The translations under genes and the position numbers were made by a program. Source: Tessaracoccus caeni (lineage in GTDB: Bacteria > Actinomycetota > Actinomycetes > Propionibacteriales > Propionibacteriaceae). From it: a DNA stretch of 64,000 bases. The stretch spans positions 52,986-116,985 of the forward strand of contig NZ_JARGDO010000013.1 in assembly GCF_029211185.1 (NCBI RefSeq). Reading direction: 5' to 3'. The notes beneath the pieces were generated by a model that had not been told where the DNA came from, searched no databases, and saw only the letters and a list, made by a program, of their open reading frames with translations. Shown piece by piece: positions 42,192-51,526 of the stretch (position 1 is the stretch's first letter; the number at the start of each line of letters is the position of its first letter).

Positions 42192-43187
42192 ATGGTCACG
42201 ATCACTTCTCTCGCCAAGGACGAACGCTCCGCACGGGTCGCCCTGGCATCGACCTTGGAGCCCGACGACGCCGTGACCGGCAGGCTCCTCGCCGCGGTCG
42301 GCGCGGTCGAGACCGTGCGCCTGGCAGCCGGTGCCGGCGCACTCCCGAAGAACGTCGATGCGGTCGAGGCCAGGCTGTGGCGCAACAAGGTCGCCCCGCG
42401 AATGGATGCCCGCACGGTCACGCAGGCACTCGCGGAGACTGACCGCCTCGGGCTGCGCATCCTCATCCCCAGCGACGATGAGTGGCCGACCGCCCTCAAC
42501 GATCTGGGCAACCGCGCCCCCACCGCTCTATGGCTGCGAGGCGCTGTCTCCTACCTCACCGCGCCGCTGAACGATCGCGTCACGATCACCGGAGCCCGCG
42601 CCGCCACTAGTTACGGCGAGCACGTCACGGGCGAACTCGCCTCCAATCTGACCCATGCTGAGCGGATCATCGTGGCCGGCGGCGCCTACGGCATCGACGC
42701 CGCCGCACACCGAGCCGCACTCGCCACAGGCGGGCAGACCCTCGCCGTCATGGTCGGCGGCTTGGATCGCCTCTACCCATCCGGCAATCGTGAGCTGCTG
42801 GCACGAGTCGGAGACCTCGGCCTGCTCGCCAGTGAGATGCCGCCCGGCTCCGCGCCGACCAAGTGGCGTTTCCTCGCCCGCAATCGCATCCTCGGTGCCC
42901 TCTCCGGTGCAACCGTCGTCGTGGAGGCCGGCTATCGCTCCAGCTCCCTCAACGTCGCCGCCCGCGCTACGCAGCTCGGACGCCCGGTCGGCGCCGTGCC
43001 CGGCCCGGTAACCAGTGCCGCCAGCTCCGGCACGCACCGGCTCCTGCGCGAAGGCATCGCGTCCCTCATCACCGACGCCACAGACGTCACGGCCCTCCTC
43101 GACTCGCCCGCAGGTGGCGGCGGGCAGGCATTCGCGCGTGAGTCGGGCATCACCCCGTCCGCTCATCGGGAGGGGCGCGCGCTGTAG
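42192..43187 (+). CDS. DprA/Smf-like protein encoded on the mobile element
   Basis: The protein has 331 residues. The Rossmann-fold DNA-protecting domain is clear: VTITGARAATSYGEHV, IIVAGGAYGIDAAAHRAAL, AVMVGGLDRLYPSGN and the late ARNRILGALSGATVVVEAG. Cellular DprA loads RecA on incoming single strands; copies on mobile elements may protect or process transferred DNA, or serve defence roles. The N-terminal about 90 residues are helical and the usual C-terminal winged-helix part is short. ATG 42,192 follows GGGAGCCGGG. It is divergent from the membrane-resolvase gene. Confidence 0.85.
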   Translation: MVTITSLAKDERSARVALASTLEPDDAVTGRLLAAVGAVETVRLAAGAGALPKNVDAVEARLWRNKVAPRMDARTVTQALAETDRLGLRILIPSDDEWPTALNDLGNRAPTALWLRGAVSYLTAPLNDRVTITGARAATSYGEHVTGELASNLTHAERIIVAGGAYGIDAAAHRAALATGGQTLAVMVGGLDRLYPSGNRELLARVGDLGLLASEMPPGSAPTKWRFLARNRILGALSGATVVVEAGYRSSSLNVAARATQLGRPVGAVPGPVTSAASSGTHRLLREGIASLITDATDVTALLDSPAGGGGQAFARESGITPSAHREGRAL

Positions 43188-43244
43188 GCAGCCACTGGTC
43201 GGCGTCACCGCCAGTTGTCGCAGGTGATCCCTACGCTGGGGGTC

Positions 43245-44495
43245 ATGATCTTCACCGCTCTGCATCGCGCCCTCGGGGTCGCTCCTGGACCTCTGACGGA
43301 CGAACTGCTGGATGCGGCGGTGAGCAGCGGAGTCATGGAGACGACCGACCTGGACTGGAAGTCAGAGCTGCCCCCGGCGAAGGGACTACCGCAAACAGAC
43401 TTCCCCAAGGACGTTGCAGCGATGGCGAACAGCGGCGGCGGCGTCATCGTGTTCGGAGTACGCGAGTCGCAGAAGGCCGCGACAGAGCGAGTCGACGTCG
43501 GAGAGTTCGATGAAGCGTACGAGCGATCCCTGCGCTCCGCAGCGATCACCGCTATCTCCCCGCCCGTCTTCGGCCTCAACGTGCACCGCCTCGGAACGGA
43601 GGGTGCCCGCGCTGTCGTCGTGGAAGTGCCGGCAAGCGTTGACGGGCCACACCTGATCTACCGCAACGACTACTTCGGCGCTCCGGTGCGCAACGACTCC
43701 GACACCGTATGGATGAAGGAACGACAGATCGAGGCGATGTACCGAGCACGCTTCGATGAACGCCGCCACGCCAGCGAAGCGCTCGACAACCTGTATGCCG
43801 AGACCGCGGGCGGCCGCGCCACGAGCGAACGCGCCTGGCTGATCGCTGTCGCCCACCCGCGCGTCCCTCGCCTCCACAACCGCCTGACGCGCGACGGAGC
43901 GCGCGACGTACTGACCAAGGCCGAAGGCCTCGCCCTGTTCTACGCCGGACGTGGAGGTGTGCACCCGCTGGAAAACGTCGACCGGCACAACCCACGACCG
44001 GGATCGCGGCGCTGGGTCGCCGTCAACACCGCAACGGGCGACAGATCACAGTGGAAGGAAGCATGGGCAAGTCTCCACCACGACGGATCAGTCACGCTCG
44101 CAGCCGCAATCGGCGGCCACCGCATGAGTAGCGACGGGTACTTCGAGGGATCGCAGGTCCAGTCGGACGCGGTCGAGTGCGGCGTCGCAGGCCTGATGGC
44201 TCTCATCCGGACGACCGCCGACGCGACGGGCAACGACGAGTACGACGTGCGCGTCGGGATCGAGTGGACCGGATCAGAGGCCCTGACGATCCTCACGGTG
44301 GATAACTTCGGCCACTCCTACGGTGGTGTCTCCACACCGTTGCACCGCTACATGCCTGTCGAGAGCACCGTGAACGCGGCGGCTGCCGACCTTGACTTCT
44401 ACTGGCGTGTTCACGACCTCGCTCAGGATTGCGTCAACCAAGGCGGCGTATCAAACGTGCGGCTGATCCGTCCGCCCGAGCGCGAGGAGGCATAG
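43245..44495 (+). CDS. AlbA_2/Schlafen-type putative DNA-binding protein
   Basis: The protein has 416 residues. The AlbA_2 domain occupies about 30-165: ETTDLDWKSELP, DVAAMANSGGGVIVFGV, SPPVFGLNVHRL and VVEVPAS. The remainder (about 180-416) is unrecognised and holds a segment rich in Trp and Arg. AlbA_2 proteins occur in phage defence and as regulators. ATG 43,245 lies about 7 nt after TACGCT, which with TTGTCG 17 bp upstream would give a leaderless transcript. It converges on the adenine methylase gene. Confidence 0.78.
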   Translation: MIFTALHRALGVAPGPLTDELLDAAVSSGVMETTDLDWKSELPPAKGLPQTDFPKDVAAMANSGGGVIVFGVRESQKAATERVDVGEFDEAYERSLRSAAITAISPPVFGLNVHRLGTEGARAVVVEVPASVDGPHLIYRNDYFGAPVRNDSDTVWMKERQIEAMYRARFDERRHASEALDNLYAETAGGRATSERAWLIAVAHPRVPRLHNRLTRDGARDVLTKAEGLALFYAGRGGVHPLENVDRHNPRPGSRRWVAVNTATGDRSQWKEAWASLHHDGSVTLAAAIGGHRMSSDGYFEGSQVQSDAVECGVAGLMALIRTTADATGNDEYDVRVGIEWTGSEALTILTVDNFGHSYGGVSTPLHRYMPVESTVNAAAADLDFYWRVHDLAQDCVNQGGVSNVRLIRPPEREEA

Positions 44496-44543
44496 TTCTT
44501 CCGCCTCCTCTGCGGTGGGCGGCCCTCGTCCCGTAGGAGCTGG

Positions 44544-45437
44544 CTACGTCAACGTTGTCGGCGTGAGCGGCCAGCCCTGTCCGATCTCCGGAACGGATTC
44601 AGAGAGCACGGCGACCTCAGTGGCTTTGCCGACGCGATGCGCTGAGTAGTGGAGCTCAAACTCTCGACGCCGACGCGCCGCGTAGAGCTCCGCCACCTGT
44701 GGAGCGTTGTCATAGGTAAGAATCCACGGCCTGTCTGCGACGGAGTTGAGGACCCGCGCAAGGTCTTCGTGGTCGGTTGCAGAGAAGGCGTTGAGGTACA
44801 ACGAACCGGCCTTCTCGAAGTAGGGCGGGTCGGCGTAGATGAAGACATCGTCCTTGGGAGCGTACTCAGCGATGACCTCAATACCATCGCGCGACGTCGG
44901 GACGATGTTGTCTGCATAGAGCGACAGTATTCGGATACGTTCAGCAAGGCCGTCCCGGTTGAAGCGGGCGTCGATCTTGTAATTACCCGTTTGGTCTAGC
45001 CCGCCGATCGGGCCGCCGTTGAGCACCCCGGACCTGTTCGTGCGATTGAGATAGAAGGTGGCAAATCCGAGCTGTGACAGATCGCTGGTGTCGGCGGCAA
45101 CATAGATTTCGCGCTGCCGCCGCCACTCGGTGACGTCAAGCTTGGCCTTGTGGATTCGCTCGATCAGCCATCCGGGCTCGGACTGAACCGTAGTCCAGAA
45201 TGCGTGGATAGCCGGGTCGAGGTCGTTGATGACGACGCGCTCGACTTGCCCCGTTACCAGGAGACTGAGACCGGCGCCGACTCCGCCCGCATACGGCTCG
45301 ACGTAGGTGCAGCCTGCGAGGTCCATATCGCGGATCATCTTGCGCAGGCGCGAGTACAAGGCAGACTTTCCGCCCGGGTACCGGAGCGGTGAGATTCGCG
45401 GGCGTCGTGTGGACACCCCGATGGCGCTCGTGCTCAT
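44544..45437 (-). CDS. DNA adenine methylase (D12 class)
   Basis: The protein has 297 residues. The family motifs PLRYPGGKSALYSRL at the start, YVEPYAGGVGAGLSLL (SAM binding), INDLDPAIHAFW and the catalytic DPPY in FIYADPPYFEKAG are all present. It should methylate adenine-N6 in a short DNA motif. ATG 45,437 overlaps the stop of the ParB-like gene (ATGA). No restriction endonuclease of a known type is adjacent, so it is part of a three-gene unit with the ParB-like and HTH proteins. Confidence 0.92.
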   Translation of the reverse strand: MSTSAIGVSTRRPRISPLRYPGGKSALYSRLRKMIRDMDLAGCTYVEPYAGGVGAGLSLLVTGQVERVVINDLDPAIHAFWTTVQSEPGWLIERIHKAKLDVTEWRRQREIYVAADTSDLSQLGFATFYLNRTNRSGVLNGGPIGGLDQTGNYKIDARFNRDGLAERIRILSLYADNIVPTSRDGIEVIAEYAPKDDVFIYADPPYFEKAGSLYLNAFSATDHEDLARVLNSVADRPWILTYDNAPQVAELYAARRRREFELHYSAHRVGKATEVAVLSESVPEIGQGWPLTPTTLT

Positions 45438-46948
45438 GGCTTCATCACGTATCTCATGATCGAGTCGATGGAGGCCCACATTGAGAACGTTTGGTCGGGA
45501 TCGACTAGGAAGTGGTGGTTGTGGTTGATCGCATTGAGCGAGTCGCCTGAGTTCGTGTACGTAACGAGCTTCCCTGTCCTGACGCCCTCGATGACCTGGA
45601 TCAGGTGCTTCGGGCCGTTCGCCTTGACGTGTTCCAAGAGCCAGTTCAGGGCGTGGCCAAGTTGGACACGGCCGTTCTGGTTGTTCCCGGAGCCCTTGAT
45701 GTCGATCGACTTTGCCTCCGCATACGCCTTGATCGACTTTTCCAGTACGGCCCGGATCATTAGGAAGGTGGCGTTAGGGAACTTTTGCACGTCGACCTCA
45801 GACAGTTCGCCGAGCAGCAGTTTCAACCCTTCGGGGTAACTCGCGGGAGCCTTGATCTGCCCGAGGTCGAGGTTCCTGAGCTTCTTCTTGGCTGGACGCT
45901 TCCTCGGAGGCTTCGGCTCCGCGGTGCCAGGCGCAGCGCTCGGAGGTTCTCCGAGACCAGGTGCCCCCGTGGGCGGAGTCGGCTTAGCGCCGGGGCCACC
46001 GGGCGGTGGGTTGTTCCCTCCGTCGGGAGTCGTCCCTGTAGTTGGGGTTGTGGGGTTAGGCGGAGCTGCTTCTCCCGCGTCAGCAACGATCTGACGCAGT
46101 TCCTTCATCAGCTGCGTGTAGCGAGGACTTGAGACCGAGTTCAGGCTGCGCGTGTTGATGTTCTCGTCGTACATCCCGCGAACGATTGCCGTAGCAACAT
46201 CTTTGAAGACTTCGTCCGAGAGCGTCTTCGTGACGTTGCCGTCTGAATCCATCGTAAGCCCCGTCAGGTCAAGGAACTCTTTCGACTCGTAGATGCGCGC
46301 CAGCGTCGATAGGCCCCTGGCCCACTTCTTTGTTGCAAGGAAGTCTTGAAGCTCGGCCTCGTCGTAATGCACGGACTTGAAGAGATTGATGATGTGCGCT
46401 CGAAAGACGAATTTGCGAACGTCGATCGTGGGATACCTAGTCAGAAGTTCACGGAGCTTCCTCCCCGCGTCGATCTGCGCCTGGAAGAACGCCGCCTGCC
46501 TGCTGGGACTCCAGGCCCGCCGCAGGTTCCCGGTGTGGATAGCCGCGATCAACTGATCCGCTTCGGTCTGGTTCGGTGCAACCATGACCCGGACCTTCGC
46601 GAGCGCAGAGCGGTCTGGCAGAAGGGCCGCCAGCGACGCGACTCGCGCCTGATAGTCGGGGACCAACATCGGGTTCTGGATGGCTTTGAGTGCAGCGAGC
46701 CTGCGGTTCCCCTCAACCATCACATACTTACCGCGTCGCTTTAGGACGACCGGCGTCTCGTGTGTCAGATAGCCGACCTTGCAGATGCCCTCGACAAGCG
46801 CTAACGCATCTTCGTTGACGAACAGGTCTTCAATGATGTCGGCCTCGACCTTCGCGTCGGCCACTTCAAGGCGAACGTTTTTTGGATCGAGTTGGATTTC
46901 TTTCAGGACGTCAAGCTCAACTTCGGGCCAGTTCGAAGTATCTAGCAT
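45434..46948 (-). CDS. ParB-like nuclease-domain protein with HEPN-like C-terminus
   Basis: The protein has 504 residues. Residues about 10-110 carry a ParB/Srx-type fold (LDPKNVRLE, HETPVVLKRRGKYVMVEGNRRLAALKAI, with the GNRR motif in place of GxRR). The middle is helical. Then comes a Pro/Gly/Thr-rich linker (about 290-345) and a C-terminal domain whose final part LNAINHNHHFLVDPDQ and a helical setting recall HEPN-type or related effector domains; that assignment is tentative. It is not a plasmid partition ParB, since no ParA and no HTH of that kind are present. It is coupled to the adenine methylase. Confidence 0.8.
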   Translation of the reverse strand: MLDTSNWPEVELDVLKEIQLDPKNVRLEVADAKVEADIIEDLFVNEDALALVEGICKVGYLTHETPVVLKRRGKYVMVEGNRRLAALKAIQNPMLVPDYQARVASLAALLPDRSALAKVRVMVAPNQTEADQLIAAIHTGNLRRAWSPSRQAAFFQAQIDAGRKLRELLTRYPTIDVRKFVFRAHIINLFKSVHYDEAELQDFLATKKWARGLSTLARIYESKEFLDLTGLTMDSDGNVTKTLSDEVFKDVATAIVRGMYDENINTRSLNSVSSPRYTQLMKELRQIVADAGEAAPPNPTTPTTGTTPDGGNNPPPGGPGAKPTPPTGAPGLGEPPSAAPGTAEPKPPRKRPAKKKLRNLDLGQIKAPASYPEGLKLLLGELSEVDVQKFPNATFLMIRAVLEKSIKAYAEAKSIDIKGSGNNQNGRVQLGHALNWLLEHVKANGPKHLIQVIEGVRTGKLVTYTNSGDSLNAINHNHHFLVDPDQTFSMWASIDSIMRYVMKP

Positions 46949-46996
46949 TTGTCACCGCCTAGGACACTGTTCATCTCGGACAGTGCCGTCACGACC

Positions 46997-47197
46997 TCAC
47001 TCATTGTGCTCTGCTCCTGCCTGCGGCAGTGAACCGCGGACGTACGCAAGGACATCGCTCCTCACGAAGCGCCAAGCGCGTCCCACCTTCTCTCCGGGCA
47101 GCGACCCCGCGCGGGCGAGTGAGAGCACTGTCTTGGTGGAGACACGCAAGAGCGCTGCCGCTTCATCAGCGGTCAGAACCTCGTTATCTTCCGGCAT
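46997..47197 (-). CDS. Excisionase/MerR-type HTH protein
   Basis: The protein has 66 residues with the HTH_17 pattern VLTADEAAALLRVSTKTVLSLARAGSLPGEKVGRAWRF. ATG 47,197 lies about 10 nt after AAGGAGG; the longer frame starts upstream of that site. It is followed at 48 bp by the ParB-like gene, so it is either the operon regulator or the excisionase of the element. Confidence 0.88.
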   Translation of the reverse strand: MPEDNEVLTADEAAALLRVSTKTVLSLARAGSLPGEKVGRAWRFVRSDVLAYVRGSLPQAGAEHNE

Positions 47198-47272
47198 CTT
47201 CTCGTAGCCTCCTTGTACGGGACACATCTTCACGCTACCAGGTCGCGGGCTTCGTAGGTTGGCGTTCAGGCG

Positions 47273-50200
47273 CTACAAGGAGCGTCGGACCGGCCTAGTA
47301 GTAGCAGGCGATTGACGTGCGCTGTTCGGTTCTCTTTCGAGCGAGCGGGTTCGGTCAAGCGCAGCACGGGCGCGGGCGACGTCGATCTTCTGCGTCTCGG
47401 CTTCGGCGGGTGCTCCGAGGGGTGCGGGTCCGGTGATGCCGTAGCGGTCGCGGTAGGCGGCGATGGTGCGCGCGGCGTTCCGCCATGCCTGGGCCGCTCG
47501 TGCAGTCTTGGGTGGGGTTCCGAGTTTCGTGATCCACTCGTGTTTCTCGGTGAGTGCGGTGTCGAGGAGAGCATCGGCCCGGGCTTCGATGAGGTCGCGT
47601 CGCTCGGTCAGCGCTTGCCGCATCTCGGATGGCATGATGCCGGTGGCTTCGGGGATGAGGCCCACGATGAGACGTGGTGTTCTGCGTGCACGCCCGGCTC
47701 CCGCTGGCCTGGCGGTCGCGCGGGCAAGACGGTAGTGCAGGACCGCGGCGATGTCGTCGGCGTCCCCGAACCCGCGTGCTCGCACGAGGCGCGGCAGCAG
47801 GGTCTCGACGTCGTGCTGGTTGGCCTCGGCCCGACGGAGCTCGGCAGTCAGCGCTCCGAATGCGGGTGAGGCGATCGCGTCCTCGGCGTCGTCGTCGCTG
47901 AGCCCAGACGAGCGGACGAGCGCGGCCCAGCGGTCGTGTTGGGCGGCGGCGGCCAGGGTCTCGTACTCGGCGGTAAGCTGCGCGATCGAGGCCCAGGTGT
48001 CCTGCTCCGCAGTGATCGTCTCGTGCGCCGACAGCTCGGCACCGACGTGCTGCAGCACCCCGAACAACACGGACCGGGCTGTCGCCTCGGTGTTGTCGCC
48101 GGGGCGAGGGCCGTCGTGGGCGGGGTCGGGCTTGTCGACGGCGACGTAGGCGATGTTCTGCTCGCGCCCCCTCGTCATGGCGACATAGAACGTCTCTCTG
48201 GTCATCGACGCATCCGCCAGGACGTGCGAGGAGTCCACGGTGATGCCCTGCGCCCGGTATGACGTCACGGCGTAACCGAGATCGAGGTGTTCGGCCGCGT
48301 ACTCGGCCGGGACCACGACCGAGGCGCCCCACGTGCGCCCTGCGCGGCGGAGGGTGAGAGCGCCGTCGTCACGGACCTCGGTGACCGTCCACCTATCGCC
48401 GTTGCGGACCCAGGACCGTCCCGCGCGGAGGCGGCGGTCGTTGCGGCGAGTGATGACCGTATCCCCGACCGCAGCCCTCATTCCGTCGTGCAGTTCGACC
48501 TCACGGCGGGCGTTCACGGTGCCGTCGAGGATCAGATCAGCGCGTGCCCGGTTGTTGAGCGCCTGGACGGACTCGTTCGAGGCGGTCACGAGCACACTGG
48601 CTCGCCCGGCGAGTGTGTCGTTGCGCCAGGCGGTGTAGGCGACGTCGATCATCTCCTCCGTCTCACCACCTCGGATGCGACCGTGTTCGGTGTAGGTGTC
48701 GATGACATCGGTGCGCCCATGCCGCAGCGCGAGGGACGCGGTCTTCTCCCACGGGTGGACGAACCGGTGCACGTCGACCAGCTCCGGGGCGTCGTCACGG
48801 TCGTGGACGAGGAGGGAGAACGCGCCACCGGCGGTGACGGACTGAAGCTGGGCGTGGTCCCCGACCAGCAGCACCTTCGCCCCGGCCTCCGCCGCCAAGG
48901 CGGTGATGCGGTCAAGGGAGAGCGTGCCCGCCAGCGATGCCTCGTCGACGATGACGAGCTGACCCTTGCGGAACGTCTCGCCGGCGCGGTCGTGAGTGTC
49001 GAGCCACTTGGCCGTGTTCTCGGTCTGGATGCCGAGGTCATCGGCCAGGACCTGCGCGGCGACCGCGGACGGCGCAAGCCCGACCACGCTGCCACGTCCG
49101 TGCTCGCGTTCCCACGCCCGCCGCAACGCTGACATCGCGGTGGTCTTCCCCGCCCCAGCAGGGCCGACCAGCACATCGACCACCCGGCCCGAGAGCGCGA
49201 TCTTCGTCAGTGCGGCCGCCTGGTCGTCACCGAGCATCCGGCCCTTGCTGTCGGGCCGCTTCGTAACCCGTTCGACGGTGGTCAGCGGCACGGTCGGTGC
49301 GGTGGTGGTGTGGGCGCGTTCGAGGAGGCGGTCTTCGGCGGCCAGCAGCTCCTCGGAGGAGAACAGCGCGGAGTGCTTCGGCCGGAACACGCTCGTGCCG
49401 TCCGGTCGGCGGAACGCGGCCGGGCTGGATGCGAGCTCGGGCGGGGTCAGGCGCAGCGAAGCGGCTTCGGCGGCGTCTACGACCAGGCCGACGATAGCTT
49501 CGCGATCCTCTGTCGACGCGAACCGGTAGGCCATCGTCTGCCGCGCGGCCTCGGCAGTGAGGTTCCAGCGATGCCAGGTGGATCGCTTCTCACCGACCGC
49601 AGCCACAACGTCTGCCCCGAGCGAGTCGATCACATCCAACGGCACGTCGTCCGCGCGCAGCAGCAACGGCTCCTTGTTTGCCGTCACGCCGCGCGCCCAC
49701 GAGGTCGTATCCGACCCGAGCACCTGCCCGGCCCGTTCCCGCCAGGAGGCGGTGAGGTCAGCCAGCGACCGGACTTCCTTCTCCGGCCGGGTCGAGAGGG
49801 TGGCCTGGGCGCGGAGCTTCATGATCGTCGCCGGCGACGGCCGCCGCCCATGCGCGTCGACGTACTGGCCGATGAGGCGGTCGGTCTCGGCATCAATGTG
49901 CCGGGCACGGGTGGAGAACTCCTTCACCATCGCCTCGGGCACCGCGGCGATCGCCCACGCGGGGTTGCGGTCGCGGCCCATGTCGCGCGCCTCCCACGAG
50001 ACGCCAAACGAGCGAGTGAGGTGGTCAGCGAACACCGCCTCGTGCAGCTCGGAGAGGGCGACCACGGCGGCGTGCATCGGCCGCCCATCCAGCGACCGCC
50101 ATTTGCCATCGAGGACGGTCTGCACCTTGTTGCTGATGACGACATGCGTGTGCAGGTGCGGGTCGCCCGCCCGGCTGTCGTAGTGATCGAACGCCGTGGC

Positions 50201-50824
50201 GACCAGACCTGCGACGTCGACCTGTGCAACCGCGCCGTCGCGGTCGGTTGCGCCGGTGCGGGTGGCTGCAACCTCCCGCTCCATGAACGCAACCACCTCC
50301 GCAACCGCAGCGTGATGCGCGTCCGCGATCAACGCCTGCGTCCCCGCGTCCGCGACCGCCCAGAGCACGCTGGCGGACTTCGGGATCGAGAACGTGAAGT
50401 CGAACCCCGCAACCGCCCGCCGCGTCCCGCGCCCGGCCTCCTCCGTGTCGATGGCCGCGACCGCCTCCGCGCGTGACGCCGGCCCGAGTGCGGGATCAAG
50501 CGCACTGGTACGTGCCTCGATCCGCTCGGCCACGGTTCGGTATTCGGGGTACGCGCGGCCCAGCGGTTCACCGGTGATCGGGTCTCGACCCATGCCGACC
50601 AGCAGCTGGAGCTGGGCTTCGGAGACCTGATCACCCACGCTGATCCGCCCGCCGCCGAGTGTGGCGACCCCGGCACCGAGCCAGCGACCGGGCGGGGTGC
50701 CCTCGGCGTTGTAGTAGCGCGTCAACGGAGTCGAGAGCGAGCGGTCGCCGTCGCCGGCCGCGACAGTGCGCAACAGGTACTTATACCCGTCACCCGCCGA
50801 CATCACGCGCATCGAAACCGTCAT
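47273..50824 (-). CDS. MobF-type relaxase-helicase (TraA/TrwC-like)
   Basis: The protein has 1183 residues. The N-terminal relaxase domain has candidate catalytic tyrosines in YKYLL and TRYYNAEGTPPGRW, and the metal-binding histidine triad in GDPHLHTHVVISN (about His213, 215, 217). The helicase part has Walker A VGPAGAGKTTAM (about residue 555), VIVDEASLAG as Walker B and later SF1 motifs including GYAVTSYRAQG. It would nick oriT, attach to the strand and unwind it for transfer. ATG 50,824 was chosen at the family start; the C-terminal about 150 residues are Arg/Ala-rich. Confidence 0.95.
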   Translation of the reverse strand: MTVSMRVMSAGDGYKYLLRTVAAGDGDRSLSTPLTRYYNAEGTPPGRWLGAGVATLGGGRISVGDQVSEAQLQLLVGMGRDPITGEPLGRAYPEYRTVAERIEARTSALDPALGPASRAEAVAAIDTEEAGRGTRRAVAGFDFTFSIPKSASVLWAVADAGTQALIADAHHAAVAEVVAFMEREVAATRTGATDRDGAVAQVDVAGLVATAFDHYDSRAGDPHLHTHVVISNKVQTVLDGKWRSLDGRPMHAAVVALSELHEAVFADHLTRSFGVSWEARDMGRDRNPAWAIAAVPEAMVKEFSTRARHIDAETDRLIGQYVDAHGRRPSPATIMKLRAQATLSTRPEKEVRSLADLTASWRERAGQVLGSDTTSWARGVTANKEPLLLRADDVPLDVIDSLGADVVAAVGEKRSTWHRWNLTAEAARQTMAYRFASTEDREAIVGLVVDAAEAASLRLTPPELASSPAAFRRPDGTSVFRPKHSALFSSEELLAAEDRLLERAHTTTAPTVPLTTVERVTKRPDSKGRMLGDDQAAALTKIALSGRVVDVLVGPAGAGKTTAMSALRRAWEREHGRGSVVGLAPSAVAAQVLADDLGIQTENTAKWLDTHDRAGETFRKGQLVIVDEASLAGTLSLDRITALAAEAGAKVLLVGDHAQLQSVTAGGAFSLLVHDRDDAPELVDVHRFVHPWEKTASLALRHGRTDVIDTYTEHGRIRGGETEEMIDVAYTAWRNDTLAGRASVLVTASNESVQALNNRARADLILDGTVNARREVELHDGMRAAVGDTVITRRNDRRLRAGRSWVRNGDRWTVTEVRDDGALTLRRAGRTWGASVVVPAEYAAEHLDLGYAVTSYRAQGITVDSSHVLADASMTRETFYVAMTRGREQNIAYVAVDKPDPAHDGPRPGDNTEATARSVLFGVLQHVGAELSAHETITAEQDTWASIAQLTAEYETLAAAAQHDRWAALVRSSGLSDDDAEDAIASPAFGALTAELRRAEANQHDVETLLPRLVRARGFGDADDIAAVLHYRLARATARPAGAGRARRTPRLIVGLIPEATGIMPSEMRQALTERRDLIEARADALLDTALTEKHEWITKLGTPPKTARAAQAWRNAARTIAAYRDRYGITGPAPLGAPAEAETQKIDVARARAALDRTRSLEREPNSARQSPATTRPVRRSL

Positions 50825-50909
50825 CCGGCCCGCCCTCTCTGCCTGCTCACGAGGTGAGCAGCGGCCCGCCGAAGGCGGGCTCAACCTCGATCTGCAAGAG
50901 GCGTGGTGG

Positions 50910-51001
50910 CTCTGAGGGAGGCGGAGACGAAGGCTCCGTCAGAGGCCGGGCGCGGCGCGGTCAGCGAGGCACGGGAGGCACGGGAGGCGCGGGAGGCGCG
51001 G
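50910..51001. other. oriT-like region next to the relaxase gene
   Basis: Just upstream of the relaxase gene lie an interrupted inverted repeat, CTCTGA (50,910-50,915) CGGAG (50,922-50,926) with CTCCG (50,934-50,938) TCAGAG (50,939-50,944), and four tandem 9-bp units of GAGGCRCGG (50,966-51,001). Inverted repeats next to direct repeats beside the relaxase gene are typical of transfer origins. No nick site can be assigned by eye. Confidence 0.45.
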
Positions 51002-51079
51002 CGAGCACCTGGCAGATAACCAGCCCGGTCAGCGCTCGCAGAGGCAGCGACCGGGGATCACCGATCTGCCGGAGTCCTC

Positions 51080-51300
51080 ATGCCGAACGCCAGCGACGAA
51101 CCGGGCGACCGCCGCCTGCGGGTCGGGTCGCTGTTCTCCGGCTACGGCGGACTCGACCTCGCTGTCGAGGAGGTGTTCGACGCCCGCACGATCTGGTTCT
51201 CCGAGATCAACGAGCCCGTCGCCCGCGTCTTCGCCCACCACTGGCCCGACGCCCCCAACCTCGGCGACATCACCACCATCGACTGGAACACTGAAACCCG
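51080..51300 (+). pseudogene. DNA cytosine-C5 methyltransferase, 5' fragment
   Basis: The frame starts at ATG 51,080 and reads RRLRVGSLFSGYGGLDLAVEEVFDARTIWFSEIN, the motif I and II region of C5 methyltransferases, then NLGDITTIDWN. Homology stops at about 51,290, before the catalytic PCQ motif, and the frame continues in unrelated sequence antisense to a heme A synthase fragment. The gene was cut by insertion or deletion, leaving about 70 residues and no activity. Confidence 0.85.
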
Positions 51301-51307
51301 GGGCGCT

Positions 51308-51526
51308 TCAGAGGGAGTCCTCGGTGCACAGCGGCCAGGTCGGGCAGCCCAGCCCGGATGCGGTAAGCCTGACCGCCCCGCCGGTCGCGACGATCAGGAT
51401 GTTCGCGGCCAGGGAGAGCTTCGCCCACACGAGCGGTCGGGCACGGACCCATTCCCACAGCCGCGCCCGCCAACCATCGCCCCGCCCGGCGACGTGGGGC
51501 GTGTCGAGGGGGCGGGTTTCAGGCAC
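51308..51526 (-). pseudogene. Heme A synthase (CtaA/COX15), 5' fragment
   Basis: The 72-residue frame contains VWAKLSLAANILIVATGGAVRLTASGLGCPTWPLCTEDSL, the first membrane helix and following loop of actinobacterial heme A synthase. It ends in a stop immediately after this segment, at the junction with the truncated methyltransferase, so about three quarters of the enzyme is missing. It starts by overlapping the small membrane protein gene upstream, which suggests both came from one donor locus. Confidence 0.82.

Noticed and set aside
49310..50476. Plus-strand open frame of 388 codons
   Set aside because: It is antisense to the relaxase domain, which has the histidine triad and family start.
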